Below are positions 39,756 through 47,645 of a stretch of DNA of 64,000 nucleotides, piece after piece. Origin of the DNA: Exiguobacterium sp. Leaf196 (GTDB lineage: Bacteria; Bacillota; Bacilli; Exiguobacteriales; Exiguobacteriaceae); contig NZ_LMPV01000001.1 of NCBI RefSeq assembly GCF_001423965.1, positions 757,908-821,907 on the forward strand, read 5' to 3'. Numbering within the stretch: the first letter of the stretch is position 1; each line of letters opens with the position of its first letter. The translations under genes and the position numbers were made by a program. The notes under the pieces were generated by a model. The model had not been told where the DNA came from. It saw only the letters and a list, made by a program, of their open reading frames with translations, and ran no database searches.

Positions 39756-40157
39756 ATGAAAACAGTCGAAGGTCCATTTTTCCATGGTACGAAAGCGACA
39801 CTTCAAATCGGTGACGAATTAAAGCCGGGACATGCATCGAATTTTCGAGTACATCCGCTTCAACATATCTATTTCACGGCAACGCTCGATGCAGCGAAGT
39901 GGGGCGCGGAGCTCGCACAATCTGACGGTCCAGAGCACATCTACCTCGTCGAGCCGCTCGGAGCGTATGAAGATGATCCGAATTTGACGAACAAACGATT
40001 TCCAGGCAATCCGACCAGGTCGTATCGTTCGACTGAACCTGTGAAGATCATCGCTGAACTCGGAACGTGGGAACGGCATACGGACGAAGAGATTGAGACG
40101 ATGAAAGCATCGCTTCAGCGGTTACGAGCAGAAGGGAAGGACACGATTATCGATTAA
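39756..40157 (+). CDS. arr: Rifampin ADP-ribosyltransferase (Arr)
   Basis: 133 aa, the normal Arr length. The signature is clear: FFHGTKATLQIGDELKPG, HIYFTATLDAAKWGAELA, IYLVEPLGAYEDDPN and KRFPGNPTRSYRS. Arr transfers ADP-ribose from NAD to the 23-hydroxyl of rifamycins and inactivates them. The conserved His (FHGT), Tyr (IYFTA) and Asp of EDDPN are present, so it should be active. TCAGGAGGCGAGTAT precedes the ATG. It stands alone; no mobile element adjoins it, so it is probably a resident chromosomal gene. Confidence 0.93.
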   Translation: MKTVEGPFFHGTKATLQIGDELKPGHASNFRVHPLQHIYFTATLDAAKWGAELAQSDGPEHIYLVEPLGAYEDDPNLTNKRFPGNPTRSYRSTEPVKIIAELGTWERHTDEEIETMKASLQRLRAEGKDTIID

Positions 40158-40299
40158 CAAATCAATCTTACTCATTCCGTTTTTTGAAACTCGCTATTTC
40201 AACATCAACAGCTGATGATGAACTCTTTATTTAATCAACTAATATCATCATACAAGAGAAGGACATAATGGTACAATATGTAAAAAGGGGGTTATTCGA

Positions 40300-40476
40300 T
40301 TGTCTCGCTACAAACAAGAAAAGAAACAAACACTCGATCATCTACGCGATGGTGTTGATCAAGGTCTTGGTAGTGCCGTACCTCGTGGACAAAACGACGG
40401 AATGCGCGGACTTGAGATGCTTGCAGTCGTCGTAATCCTTGGTGGAGGATATTTGCTATACCAATGGTTTTTCTAA
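40300..40476 (+). CDS. 58-aa single-helix membrane protein
   Basis: TTG start 8 nt after AAAGGGGG. Charged N-terminal 35 residues (SRYKQEKKQTLDHLRDGVDQ) are followed by a C-terminal helix (LEMLAVVVILGGGYLLYQWFF), a tail-anchored layout. A terminator follows five bases after the stop. No family recognised, but binding site, codon pattern and terminator support a real gene. Confidence 0.65.
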   Translation: MSRYKQEKKQTLDHLRDGVDQGLGSAVPRGQNDGMRGLEMLAVVVILGGGYLLYQWFF

Positions 40477-40480
40477 AGTA

Positions 40481-40518
40481 AGAAGCATCATCCTTTCGAG
40501 GACGATGCTTCTTTTTGT
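40481..40518. terminator. Bidirectional terminator
   Basis: AGAAGCATC ... GATGCTTCT stem with an inner TCC/GGA stem; T runs on both sides; serves the 58-aa gene and the convergent Rrf2 gene. Confidence 0.85.
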
Positions 40519-40925
40519 TCGATTTCATTGACGATATCATCAAGCGTGACATGAGCCAGCACTTTCTCAAGGGCGGATTGCGCGAGCTCGAAGATTGGCG
40601 TGACCGTCGATTGGATGTTTCGTCCGACCGGGCAGTCTGGATTCGGTGCTGCATGGACGCCGAACAATTCCTTGTCCGGTACGACAGCGACAGCGTGATA
40701 AACGTCAAGCAGCGTGATGCTAGACAAAGGACGAGCGAGCCGTGCACCGGCAACACCCGGACGAACTTCGATCAAATCGGCTTTTTTGAGCATGCTCATG
40801 ATTTTACGGATGACAACCGGATTCGTATTGACGCTGCCGGCAATCAAGTCGGATGTCATTTTCTCGTCGGTCGCAATCAACGAGAGAATGTGGATGCCGA
40901 CGGAAAAACGTGTACTGATGGCCAA
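40488..40925 (-). CDS. Rrf2 family regulator (YwnA-like)
   Basis: 145 aa. RFSVGIHILSLIATDEKM, recognition region NTNPVVIRKIMSMLKKADLI, wing PGVAGARLARPLSSITLLDV, then the YwnA-type NPDCPVGRNIQ with a single Cys. The TTG at 40925 lies 7 nt after GGAGGGG; in-frame codons further upstream are not conserved. It is divergent from a YwnB-like NAD(P)-binding gene, as ywnA and ywnB are neighbours in B. subtilis. The lone Cys could sense oxidants. Confidence 0.9.
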   Translation of the reverse strand: MAISTRFSVGIHILSLIATDEKMTSDLIAGSVNTNPVVIRKIMSMLKKADLIEVRPGVAGARLARPLSSITLLDVYHAVAVVPDKELFGVHAAPNPDCPVGRNIQSTVTPIFELAQSALEKVLAHVTLDDIVNEIEQKEASSSKG

Positions 40926-41014
40926 CGGATGACCCCTCCTTCTTAAAAACAGTGTTCTCTTATTATACGTCGTATTGTTCATTTGGCAAGAAACGGGGAA
41001 TAGAGACAATAATG

Positions 41015-41043
41015 TTGACAAACACTTTATTTGTAACTATATT
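41015..41043 (+). promoter_or_regulatory. Promoter of the YwnB-like gene
   Basis: Perfect TTGACA, 17-nt spacer, TATATT. The -10 lies inside the first TGTAAC-N7-GTTACA dyad, so repression by occlusion is expected. Confidence 0.85.
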
Positions 41044-41069
41044 GGTTACATGTAATCGGAGTAGTTACA
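41032..41069. promoter_or_regulatory. Two matched Rrf2 operators
   Basis: TGTAAC-N7-GTTACA (41032-41050) and TGTAAT-N7-GTTACA (41051-41069): two adjacent 19-bp dyads, centres 19 bp apart, covering the -10 and start of the promoter. Likely bound cooperatively by the YwnA-like protein. Confidence 0.75.
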
Positions 41070-41089
41070 TATCAAAAGGAGGAATCATC

Positions 41090-41725
41090 ATGAACATTGG
41101 AGTTATCGGTGCAACAGGAAAAGCAGGGCAATTGATTCTACAAGAAGCAATCGAGCGCGGGCATGACGTCACAGCAATCGTCCGTAATGCGGCAAAAGTG
41201 ACGGCTAACGTCACGATTCTCGAGCGCGATGTCCTCGCGCTGACGAAAGACGACTTGAACGGGTTTGACGCAATCGTCAATGCGTTTAACGCAGCACCCG
41301 GTGAGGAGACGAAACATATCGAAGTCGGGCGTCACTTGATCAATCTGTTAGCAGGTAGTACGACGCGCCTATTCGTTGTCGGTGGTGCTGGTAGTCTATT
41401 CGTTGACGAGAGTCACTCGACACGCGTCATGGAAACACCTGATTTCCCGGAAGCGTATTATCCGACAGCCTCCAACATGGGGAAAAATCTGATCGAACTA
41501 CAAGGACAGCAAGACGTGACGTGGACGTATCTCAGCCCCGCTGGATTCTTTGATCCGAGCGGTAAACGAACAGGAACGTATTCGGTCGGCGGCGAGCAGA
41601 TGATTCTAAATGCAAAAGGGGAGAGCTACATCAGTTACGCGGATTATGCCATTGCTGTAGTGGATGAGCTTGAAAAGGGACAACACCTCAACGAACGGTT
41701 TTCCGTCGTTGGTGAACAAGGATAA
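41090..41725 (+). CDS. NAD(P)-binding oxidoreductase (YwnB-like)
   Basis: 211 aa. The Rossmann motif is GVIGATGKAGQLILQEA; FVVGGAGSLFVDESHSTRV and WTYLSPAGFFDPSGKRTG are characteristic of the YwnB/BLVRB-like SDR group. The ATG follows AAAAGGAGGAATCATC. Regulated by the divergent Rrf2 protein through two dyads. Likely a flavin- or quinone-type reductase induced by oxidative or electrophile stress; substrate unknown. Confidence 0.9.
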   Translation: MNIGVIGATGKAGQLILQEAIERGHDVTAIVRNAAKVTANVTILERDVLALTKDDLNGFDAIVNAFNAAPGEETKHIEVGRHLINLLAGSTTRLFVVGGAGSLFVDESHSTRVMETPDFPEAYYPTASNMGKNLIELQGQQDVTWTYLSPAGFFDPSGKRTGTYSVGGEQMILNAKGESYISYADYAIAVVDELEKGQHLNERFSVVGEQG

Positions 41726-41732
41726 CGTTGTC

Positions 41733-41760
41733 AGACCGACGTATCTAGTCGGTCTTTTTT
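41733..41760 (+). terminator. Terminator after the YwnB-like gene
   Basis: AGACCGAC / GTCGGTCT stem, 7-nt loop, six T. Confidence 0.9.
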
Positions 41761-41853
41761 GATGGGCGGAGTGAGAGATACAGCGGAGGACGGATGGCGA
41801 AGTGGCGCGGTTTGCTTAAAATGAGAAGAGAAATAACAAAAGGAGCATACATT

Positions 41854-42036
41854 ATGATGCGACGATATTTTAGTATCATCAGTCTGTTAGCTGTCTTGAT
41901 CGTCTGTACGACGTCGACGCAACCGTCTCGGTTCGAACGTTCCGAACCAGTCGCGACGATTGAGGATCATTACGCAGGACAAATCAATTGGCCGAGTGAC
42001 ACCGATCCGTTGCTAGAGCTTCATGCCAAACCGTGA
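41854..42036 (+). CDS. 60-aa exported peptide
   Basis: MMRRYFSIISLLAVLIV followed by CTTSTQ: a compact signal sequence, with Cys after I-V (a poor lipobox) or cleavage near TST. The mature part is about 40 residues, acidic to neutral (EPVATIEDHYAGQINWPSD ...). AAAAGGAG lies 8 nt upstream of the ATG. The size and layout resemble Phr-like or other secreted peptides, but no receptor gene adjoins it. Unknown function. Confidence 0.6.
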   Translation: MMRRYFSIISLLAVLIVCTTSTQPSRFERSEPVATIEDHYAGQINWPSDTDPLLELHAKP

Positions 42037-42058
42037 TCTACATATGACCGATCAAAGC

Positions 42059-42091
42059 CCGTCTCCTTAAAGAAGACGGGCTTTTTGGTGA
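42059..42091. terminator. Bidirectional terminator
   Basis: AAAGCCCGTCT ... AGACGGGCTTT stem with flanking A and T runs between convergent genes. Confidence 0.9.
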
Positions 42092-42093
42092 CG

Positions 42094-42375
42094 TTAAATG
42101 ACAGTCATTGCGCTCAAGAAGACGAAGAAGAACGTGATGCCGCTCGTCAAAATCAAAAAGGGGAGGACGATCAGTAATTCGAGATGCGGACGAAGACCGT
42201 AGTAAAGCAGAAAGAACAGTGTCAAACAGGCGGTCGTGATCGTCAACGCAAGAGAAGTCATCAAGAGATGAAGAGGTTCGACGAACGGAACGAGAGACGA
42301 TCCTGTGATTGTATCGAAAGCTAAACCGAAGGACAAAAAAATGAGTAAATACAGAAGCGATTTTTGACGAAACAT
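42094..42375 (-). CDS. Three-helix membrane protein
   Basis: 93 aa, almost entirely hydrophobic (helices at about 6-22, 35-58, 66-90). AAAGGAGACATGCCGC precedes the ATG. An overlapping longer frame on the same strand lacks a binding site and is Arg/Ser-rich. No family recognised. Confidence 0.7.
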   Translation of the reverse strand: MFRQKSLLYLLIFLSFGLAFDTITGSSLVPFVEPLHLLMTSLALTITTACLTLFFLLYYGLRPHLELLIVLPFLILTSGITFFFVFLSAMTVI

Positions 42376-42466
42376 GCGGCATGTCTCCTTTTACTAAACG
42401 ATACATTTAGTATAAAGCGTAGGTCTTCTTGTTTTACCTAACAAAAATGTAAGAAAGTGGCTGATT

Positions 42467-42862
42467 TCAAACAGCTGAATCTTTCTTGTATAACAATGTC
42501 AAACGCGTCATCAAAAAGTAAAGGAAAGCGGCGCTACTCGCGATTGCCTGAAAATAGATCGATTGAAACAGACCTTTGAATACAAGTAACAGTACGCCAC
42601 CGAGTAATAAAGCGATGCCTTGATTCAGGAGGAGGTGTGTTATCCAAGGTAGTGGACGTGAGCGAAATCGGAAGTAACGAATCGCGTCGGTCAGGATGCC
42701 ACCGACCGTGATGACGATCACAAACGACAGCAAGGTCTCAAAGACACCTGGATAATAGCCGACGTCCGGATCGGGCATGAGTCGTGGTGATGACGGAAGG
42801 TGTTGATAAACCATCAGAAAAATCCAATTACTCATCAGAAGTCGAAATGACAGACGGATCAT
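42467..42862 (-). CDS. Membrane protein, paralogue of the C-terminal half of the upstream gene
   Basis: 131 aa, three to four helices. LPWITHLLLNQGIALLLGGV and FLYFLMTRLTLLYKKD align with LPWMRHLLVHQGTVFVFAGA and FLYVMITRLFILMKTG of the 42828 protein. GAAAGGAGGAACACC precedes the ATG, and the gene overlaps its upstream paralogue by 35 bp. Family not recognised. Confidence 0.7.
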   Translation of the reverse strand: MIRLSFRLLMSNWIFLMVYQHLPSSPRLMPDPDVGYYPGVFETLLSFVIVITVGGILTDAIRYFRFRSRPLPWITHLLLNQGIALLLGGVLLLVFKGLFQSIYFQAIASSAAFLYFLMTRLTLLYKKDSAV

Positions 42863-43631
42863 GGTGTTCCTCCTTTCCAGTCTTCATGAGGATGAATAGA
42901 CGGGTGATCATTACATATAAAAAGGTAGCGACTACGTTTCCGATGAAAAATAGCGCGGGAAGTGAACTGAACAAGATGAACGCACCGGCAAACACGAAGA
43001 CCGTACCTTGATGAACGAGGAGATGCCTCATCCACGGTAGCGAACGTTTCGTGAAGCGGACAGCTAACAGAGCGTCAGCAATCAAGGTACCGCTGAAGAA
43101 TAATAGCATGACAGCATCCAACTGTTCATTGACGAGCTGCACCGCGTAAGACAAAAACGGAACCATCATCGTCATCGAGCCAAACAATTGGAGAAACAGA
43201 AAAAAGCTGAAGACGGTCCGACCGAGCCACCCGAACAGATAGGGGAGGAATGACGGATACTTTCGCGCCGACTCGGAGACGGTGTAATAAATCAACGCTA
43301 CACCAGAACAGAATAAGATGAGAACGAGCGAAAACGAATTTGGTTGCATGAGCAGATAGAGGACGATGCTTGCGAATAACGCGACGATTTGATTGAGGAT
43401 GACCCGTTGTGCAAATGAAATATCCGAACGAAATAACAGGCGCGGAAGCCCTTCTGTTAAGAGTGCACCGATCAAAATGGCGGGACCGGCAAACAATAGA
43501 CCAATCATAAAGAAGTCAGTTAAGGAAGTGCCGTATATTGCTGGGTCACCCATCTCAAACCCAGCAATGAGTGCATACAAGAAAGCGAACAATATCGCGG
43601 AAATGAAACTGTTCTTTACGATAGATAACAT
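42828..43631 (-). CDS. Eight-helix membrane protein, two-half organisation
   Basis: 267 aa with about eight helices. Both halves carry a related block (FRSDISFAQRVILNQIVALF in the first; FTKRSLPWMRHLLVHQGTVF in the second), suggesting an internal duplication; the second half matches the downstream 131-aa protein. AAAGGGCTTATCTC precedes the ATG. Function unknown. Confidence 0.7.
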   Translation of the reverse strand: MLSIVKNSFISAILFAFLYALIAGFEMGDPAIYGTSLTDFFMIGLLFAGPAILIGALLTEGLPRLLFRSDISFAQRVILNQIVALFASIVLYLLMQPNSFSLVLILFCSGVALIYYTVSESARKYPSFLPYLFGWLGRTVFSFFLFLQLFGSMTMMVPFLSYAVQLVNEQLDAVMLLFFSGTLIADALLAVRFTKRSLPWMRHLLVHQGTVFVFAGAFILFSSLPALFFIGNVVATFLYVMITRLFILMKTGKEEHHDPSVISTSDE

Positions 43632-43656
43632 GAGATAAGCCCTTTCCGACTGACGT

Positions 43657-44199
43657 TTAAAATAGTTTATACCAATACAATGTCAGGTCAATATGTGGAT
43701 TGGCGAATTGTTTTAAACTATCGACACCGCCGAGCACGAAACCTTCTCGTTCGTAAAAACGGCAAGCAATCAAGTTATCGTCCTGTGCTTCGAGTGACAG
43801 ACCACTCAACTCACGTTGCTGTGCCCATTTTGACGCAGCGGCAAGCAATTGGTGTCCGACACCTAGTTTACGAAACGCTTGTTTGACCGCGATGTTTTCG
43901 ATGTAGGCGAAACGGTTCCAGTCACGAACAAGACGAATCTGTCCGACACAAGAAGTGCCGGAAAAGGCGAGGAGGACGATTCGATTCTCGTTTTCGATAT
44001 ACGTCGCCCAATCGAGTCGATCGTCAGGGAAACGGGTTTCAGTAGCGGTTTCATAGAGTTCTTCCGTATAAGACCATGCGGTACCAGAAAACTGCGGAAC
44101 GATGCGTCCGATGATCGGGAATGAATCGTTGGCATGATTGACGAATGGAATGCTCTCGAACGATAGCGGTTGAATCGTCAGCTTTTCAGTCTCTTTCAT
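43657..44199 (-). CDS. satA: Streptothricin acetyltransferase (SatA-like GNAT)
   Basis: 180 aa. NDSFPIIGRIVPQF, SYTEELYETATETRFPDD, VGQIRLVRDWNRFAYIENIA, GVGHQLLAAASKWAQ and DDNLIACRFYEREGFVLGGV follow the SatA (YyaR) pattern of B. subtilis and B. anthracis closely. SatA acetylates the beta-lysine of streptothricins using acetyl-CoA. The ATG at 44199 has AAGGAGG 6 nt upstream. Together with arr it makes this region rich in antibiotic-modifying enzymes. Confidence 0.85.
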   Translation of the reverse strand: MKETEKLTIQPLSFESIPFVNHANDSFPIIGRIVPQFSGTAWSYTEELYETATETRFPDDRLDWATYIENENRIVLLAFSGTSCVGQIRLVRDWNRFAYIENIAVKQAFRKLGVGHQLLAAASKWAQQRELSGLSLEAQDDNLIACRFYEREGFVLGGVDSLKQFANPHIDLTLYWYKLF

Positions 44200-44413
44200 C
44201 GTCATCCTCCTTCTGTCTATAGAGATCTACTTCACTCTATTCATCATCTCCTACAGACTGAGCATTGTCACGAGGAGAAATGCGAGAACAGGTCAATTTT
44301 CGAATGAACCAGGTTTTAATTTTTCTAAAAAAGGAATTGCTTCAACAGGAACGAATACATAGTCAGAAGACGTTGAAACAGTACAGAAAGACAGCAGTAG
44401 AGGACGTGACGAC

Positions 44414-45043
44414 ATGAACATGGATACGGTCAATCAGTATCTCGATGCCTATGGATACGGCGTTATTTTTATTTTTTTATTTTTTGGCATCGTCGGGATT
44501 CCAGCACCGGAAGAATCCTTACTCGTCCTGATCGGCATCTTAAGTGGTCAAAACGAAGAACGTTTAATCTATTCGATCTTGACTGCGTATGCTGGGACGT
44601 TCGTCGGTATGCTGACGGCATATGGAGCGGGGCGCTTCTTCGGACCGACCGTCCTACGGTACGGTCGATTCCTCGGATTGACGAAGGAACGCTGGGAGCG
44701 GGTGTCAAATGGCTACATGGAACGAATCAATCGAACGATCATCGGCGGTCTTTACATTCCGGGTGTGCGGCAGATCAATCCGTATTTTGCGGGCATGAAG
44801 CGGATTTCGTTCGGTCGGTACTTTTTTGTGTCAGCAATCGGTTCCGCGCTGTGGGTCGTCCCCTTTGTCTTACTCGGTCACTTTGCAGGAAAGACATTTC
44901 ATATCAAGCCGGAAGTCGTACCGTATTTCGGACTTGCCTTACTCGTATTGTTCCTGCTCGGAGTGCTCGTGAAATGGCTCAAGCGGAAGCGACTTGAGAA
45001 ACGCGTCGTTTCAGGGAAAAACGAAGCGGGAAAAGAAGATTAA
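44414..45043 (+). CDS. DedA family membrane protein
   Basis: 209 aa. FFGIVGIPAPEESLLVLIGI is the DedA re-entrant segment with conserved acidic pair; GRFFGPTVLRYGRFLGLT and YIPGVRQINPYFAGMKRISF contain the conserved G-R-x-x-G and R residues. DedA (SNARE-associated/VTT) proteins flip undecaprenyl phosphate or phospholipids. It is first in a plus-strand operon with a glycolipid glycosyltransferase and a polysaccharide deacetylase, supporting a role in lipid-carrier recycling or envelope polymer export. The start follows GTAGAGGACGTGACGAC. Confidence 0.9.
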   Translation: MNMDTVNQYLDAYGYGVIFIFLFFGIVGIPAPEESLLVLIGILSGQNEERLIYSILTAYAGTFVGMLTAYGAGRFFGPTVLRYGRFLGLTKERWERVSNGYMERINRTIIGGLYIPGVRQINPYFAGMKRISFGRYFFVSAIGSALWVVPFVLLGHFAGKTFHIKPEVVPYFGLALLVLFLLGVLVKWLKRKRLEKRVVSGKNEAGKED

Positions 45044-45097
45044 ACGTTACTTCTTTTTTGAAGGATCGTCGGAACAGTTTGAAGGAGTGGACAAACG

Positions 45098-46225
45098 ATG
45101 CAAAAAATAGTGATCTTTCCTTTTTTAAGGATGCGATCCGGTCATCATCTGGTTGCCGAAGCGATCGCCGAACGACTGCAAGGTCCAGGGGTTGAAGTCA
45201 AGGAAGTAGAATTGCTCAGTACGATCAGCCCGTTTGCGGAATGGGTGACATCGAAGTTTTACCTGAACTGGATCCGACACTTCTCAAACGGCTATAGCCG
45301 TTTTTATCATCAGCATATTGCCGGACGTTCGAGCAATGCCCGGTCGACAGGGTGGACGTCGCATTATTTCCAACAACAGATGTTACGGATCATCCGGACG
45401 GAACAACCGGACGTCATCATCTGTACACATGCGTTTCCCTCCTATCTCTTGAATCAATTAAAAGAACGAAACCTTTGTGACGTATCGGTCATCAATGCCT
45501 ATACCGATTTATTCGTCAGCCGCGTCTGGGGAAAGACGCATATCGAGTATCATCTGTTGCCGAATCGTGAGGCAAGGCAAGAATTGCACGAGCATCATGC
45601 TGTACCCATTGAGCGCTTGTTCGTGACGGGTATCCCCGTCCATCCAGCAATCGCTGGCGGTTCCATTTTTCGCTCGACGCAGTCACGCAAACAAATTCTT
45701 GTCGCAGGCGGAAACGGTGGACTAGGTCAACTCGAGACCTTACTGACGCAGATCGAACAGTGTCCAGAAGCAGATTTCCATGTCTTATGTGGGAAGAACC
45801 AAACATTGTATAAACGACTAGCTTCGCGACGTCATCCACATATCCATCCGCTCACCTATATCGATTCACGGGATGAGATGAATCAGCTGTATGAACGAAT
45901 GGATGCGATCGTCACGAAACCGGGTGGCGTGACGGTCAGTGAAGCATTTGAAAAACGTGTACCGCTGTTCATTCAGCACGTCCTACCGGGACAAGAAGAG
46001 ATCAATCGTACGTATTTGATGGAGAAAGGGCTCGCGTTTTCCTTTGATCAAACGGATACACTCACGGACGTCATCCGTCGGACGCTTGAGAACCCAGACG
46101 TCATGCATGCTTGGCAACAAGCAGTCACGCAGTATCAAAATGATCGCATCATAGCCGATCAGCGGTTCTTCGCGGAACGGATTGCGGGTTGCCTGCAAGA
46201 CCGTCGCCGAAAAGTAAATGAATAA
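45098..46225 (+). CDS. MGDG-synthase/UgtP-like glycosyltransferase
   Basis: 375 aa, GT-B fold of family GT28. RMRSGHHLVAEAIAERLQ (substrate loop, GxGHxxAA-like), VIINAYTD-like middle (SVINAYTDLFVSRVW), ILVAGGNGGLGQLETLL (donor-site start) and IVTKPGGVTVSEAFEKRVP (UDP-sugar binding motif) are all in order. It should transfer a sugar from UDP-sugar to a lipid such as diacylglycerol; B. subtilis relatives are UgtP and YkoN. GAAGGAGTGGACAAACG precedes the ATG. The stop is 17 bp from the next start. Confidence 0.9.
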   Translation: MQKIVIFPFLRMRSGHHLVAEAIAERLQGPGVEVKEVELLSTISPFAEWVTSKFYLNWIRHFSNGYSRFYHQHIAGRSSNARSTGWTSHYFQQQMLRIIRTEQPDVIICTHAFPSYLLNQLKERNLCDVSVINAYTDLFVSRVWGKTHIEYHLLPNREARQELHEHHAVPIERLFVTGIPVHPAIAGGSIFRSTQSRKQILVAGGNGGLGQLETLLTQIEQCPEADFHVLCGKNQTLYKRLASRRHPHIHPLTYIDSRDEMNQLYERMDAIVTKPGGVTVSEAFEKRVPLFIQHVLPGQEEINRTYLMEKGLAFSFDQTDTLTDVIRRTLENPDVMHAWQQAVTQYQNDRIIADQRFFAERIAGCLQDRRRKVNE

Positions 46226-46241
46226 AAGGGAGTTAGTTTCT

Positions 46242-46928
46242 ATGCGTTCACGTCTTATCACAGCAGGAATTCTCGCGACACTCGCCTATACGGTCGTCCC
46301 GTACGTGGCGTCACGCGTCTTTGGATGGCGCGTGACAAAATCACTGAACTCACGATACGTCGCTTTGACGTTCGATGATGGTCCAGATCCCGTCTATACG
46401 GCAGAACTGCTCGATCTCTTAAAACAAGAAGGCATTCAGGCGACGTTTTTTGTCGTTGGTCTTAAAGCAGAAGCACATCCGGACCTCATTCGCCGGATAC
46501 ACGACGAAGGGCATCAACTCGGTATCCACAATTACGTCCATCGACCGAACTGGTCGATGCGACCGTCGACGGTCCGGGCAGGAATCGAGCGGACAGCTAT
46601 GATCATTGAACGGATCACCGGTGAACGTCCGACGGTCTATCGTCCACCGTGGGGTGCACTCAATGCCGGAGATGTCCTCTGTCCAACCGCTTACAAGATG
46701 ATTCTCTGGTCGAAGATGGCGGAAGACTGGAAGGTAGAAGGCGGGACAGTAAAAATCAAGAGGCTACTATCGAATGTGTCAGAAGGAGATATCATCTTGC
46801 TCCACGATAACGGGGATACGTTCGGCGCGGACCCACAAGCACCCGTGCAGACGATTGAAGCGCTTCGTGAACTCTTGCCGAACTGGAAAGCACGCGGCTT
46901 ACAGTTTCGTCGCATTGATCAAACGTAA
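46242..46928 (+). CDS. Polysaccharide deacetylase (NodB domain)
   Basis: 228 aa with an N-terminal signal anchor (LITAGILATLAYTVVPYVAS). NodB motifs: ALTFDDGPDPVYT (motif 1, catalytic Asp pair), HQLGIHNYVH (motif 2, His-x3-His), RPPWGALN (motif 3), and IILLHDNG (motif 5). It is a metal-dependent de-N-acetylase of envelope glycans acting outside the membrane. The ATG at 46242 has AAGGGAG nine nt before it. Last gene of the DedA operon; a strong terminator follows. Confidence 0.9.
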   Translation: MRSRLITAGILATLAYTVVPYVASRVFGWRVTKSLNSRYVALTFDDGPDPVYTAELLDLLKQEGIQATFFVVGLKAEAHPDLIRRIHDEGHQLGIHNYVHRPNWSMRPSTVRAGIERTAMIIERITGERPTVYRPPWGALNAGDVLCPTAYKMILWSKMAEDWKVEGGTVKIKRLLSNVSEGDIILLHDNGDTFGADPQAPVQTIEALRELLPNWKARGLQFRRIDQT

Positions 46929-46929
46929 A

Positions 46930-46967
46930 AAAAGAGGAGCTATCCGGTGCCGGATAGCTCCTCTTTT
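46930..46967. terminator. Strong bidirectional terminator
   Basis: Perfect 18-bp stem AAAAGAGGAGCTATCCGG / CCGGATAGCTCCTCTTTT with a 2-nt gap. Confidence 0.9.
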
Positions 46968-46974
46968 GCATGGA

Positions 46975-47220
46975 TTATGCTTCGCGTGACAAGTCCTCAT
47001 CTTCTTGACTATGATGGAGAATCAAGCGCCGCACGACGAACGAACGTAAGAATAGGATGAAGGTGATGACCGGAAATAGTAACCACCAAGATTGCGTCAA
47101 AAATAAGTCATCGAACGTCGTGATCATGACGAAATGACGACCAATGTAAAGCCACATGAAAAAGGAACTGACGAATAGAATTGCTTCCGATGTCGTCATG
47201 AACTCAAACTCATTTTTCAT
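46975..47220 (-). CDS. Two-helix membrane protein
   Basis: 81 aa with helices at about 12-32 and 45-60 and an acidic C-terminus (HHSQEDEDLSREA). ATAAGGAGTAGTTCA precedes the ATG. No family recognised. Confidence 0.7.
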   Translation of the reverse strand: MKNEFEFMTTSEAILFVSSFFMWLYIGRHFVMITTFDDLFLTQSWWLLFPVITFILFLRSFVVRRLILHHSQEDEDLSREA

Positions 47221-47253
47221 TGAACTACTCCTTATGGATGGATTTGGTTTGTT

Positions 47254-47628
47254 TTACACTATCCACCATATCACAAGACCTATACCAATGCCCCAACAAC
47301 CTAATACGAACGCTAGACCATAACGTCGGAGCAATGGAAAGGAACGAGTTCCTTGTTGTTCAAGTCGCCGTTGTGCTTGTGTCAAGATTTCTCTAGGAAT
47401 CGAACGGATGATGAAGTAGATACCGAGTGGAACGAGTAAGAGATCGTCGAGAAGACCGATGACAGGCAGAAAATCTGGTATCAAGTCGATCGGACTGACA
47501 GTATAGGCGATTAAGGCGATGATTCCCCATTTGATATGACGAGGTAAACGAGGATGTTCGATTGCATAAGAGAGGACTGATAATTGTTGCTTCATCCGTC
47601 TAGCGATGCGTTTCATTCGCTCTAACAT
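47254..47628 (-). CDS. DUF1232 (YkvA family) membrane protein
   Basis: 124 aa. The DUF1232 core is plain: HIKWGIIALIAYTVSPIDLI then PDFLPVIGLLDDLLLVPLG. A third helix (GLAFVLGCWGIGIGLVIWW) ends the protein. Function of the family is unknown. AAGGAGTACTCGCCT precedes the ATG. It lies 17 bp after a diguanylate cyclase gene and is probably co-transcribed with it. Confidence 0.9.
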   Translation of the reverse strand: MLERMKRIARRMKQQLSVLSYAIEHPRLPRHIKWGIIALIAYTVSPIDLIPDFLPVIGLLDDLLLVPLGIYFIIRSIPREILTQAQRRLEQQGTRSFPLLRRYGLAFVLGCWGIGIGLVIWWIV

Positions 47629-47645
47629 AGGCGAGTACTCCTTTC

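Noticed and set aside
39756..40157. Arr as part of an integron or transposon
   Set aside because: No attC-like site, integrase or insertion sequence flanks it; neighbours and base composition look chromosomal.
42038..42406. 122-codon minus-strand ORF overlapping the 42094 membrane gene
   Set aside because: Arg/Ser-rich shadow frame without a binding site; the 93-aa hydrophobic frame is the real one.
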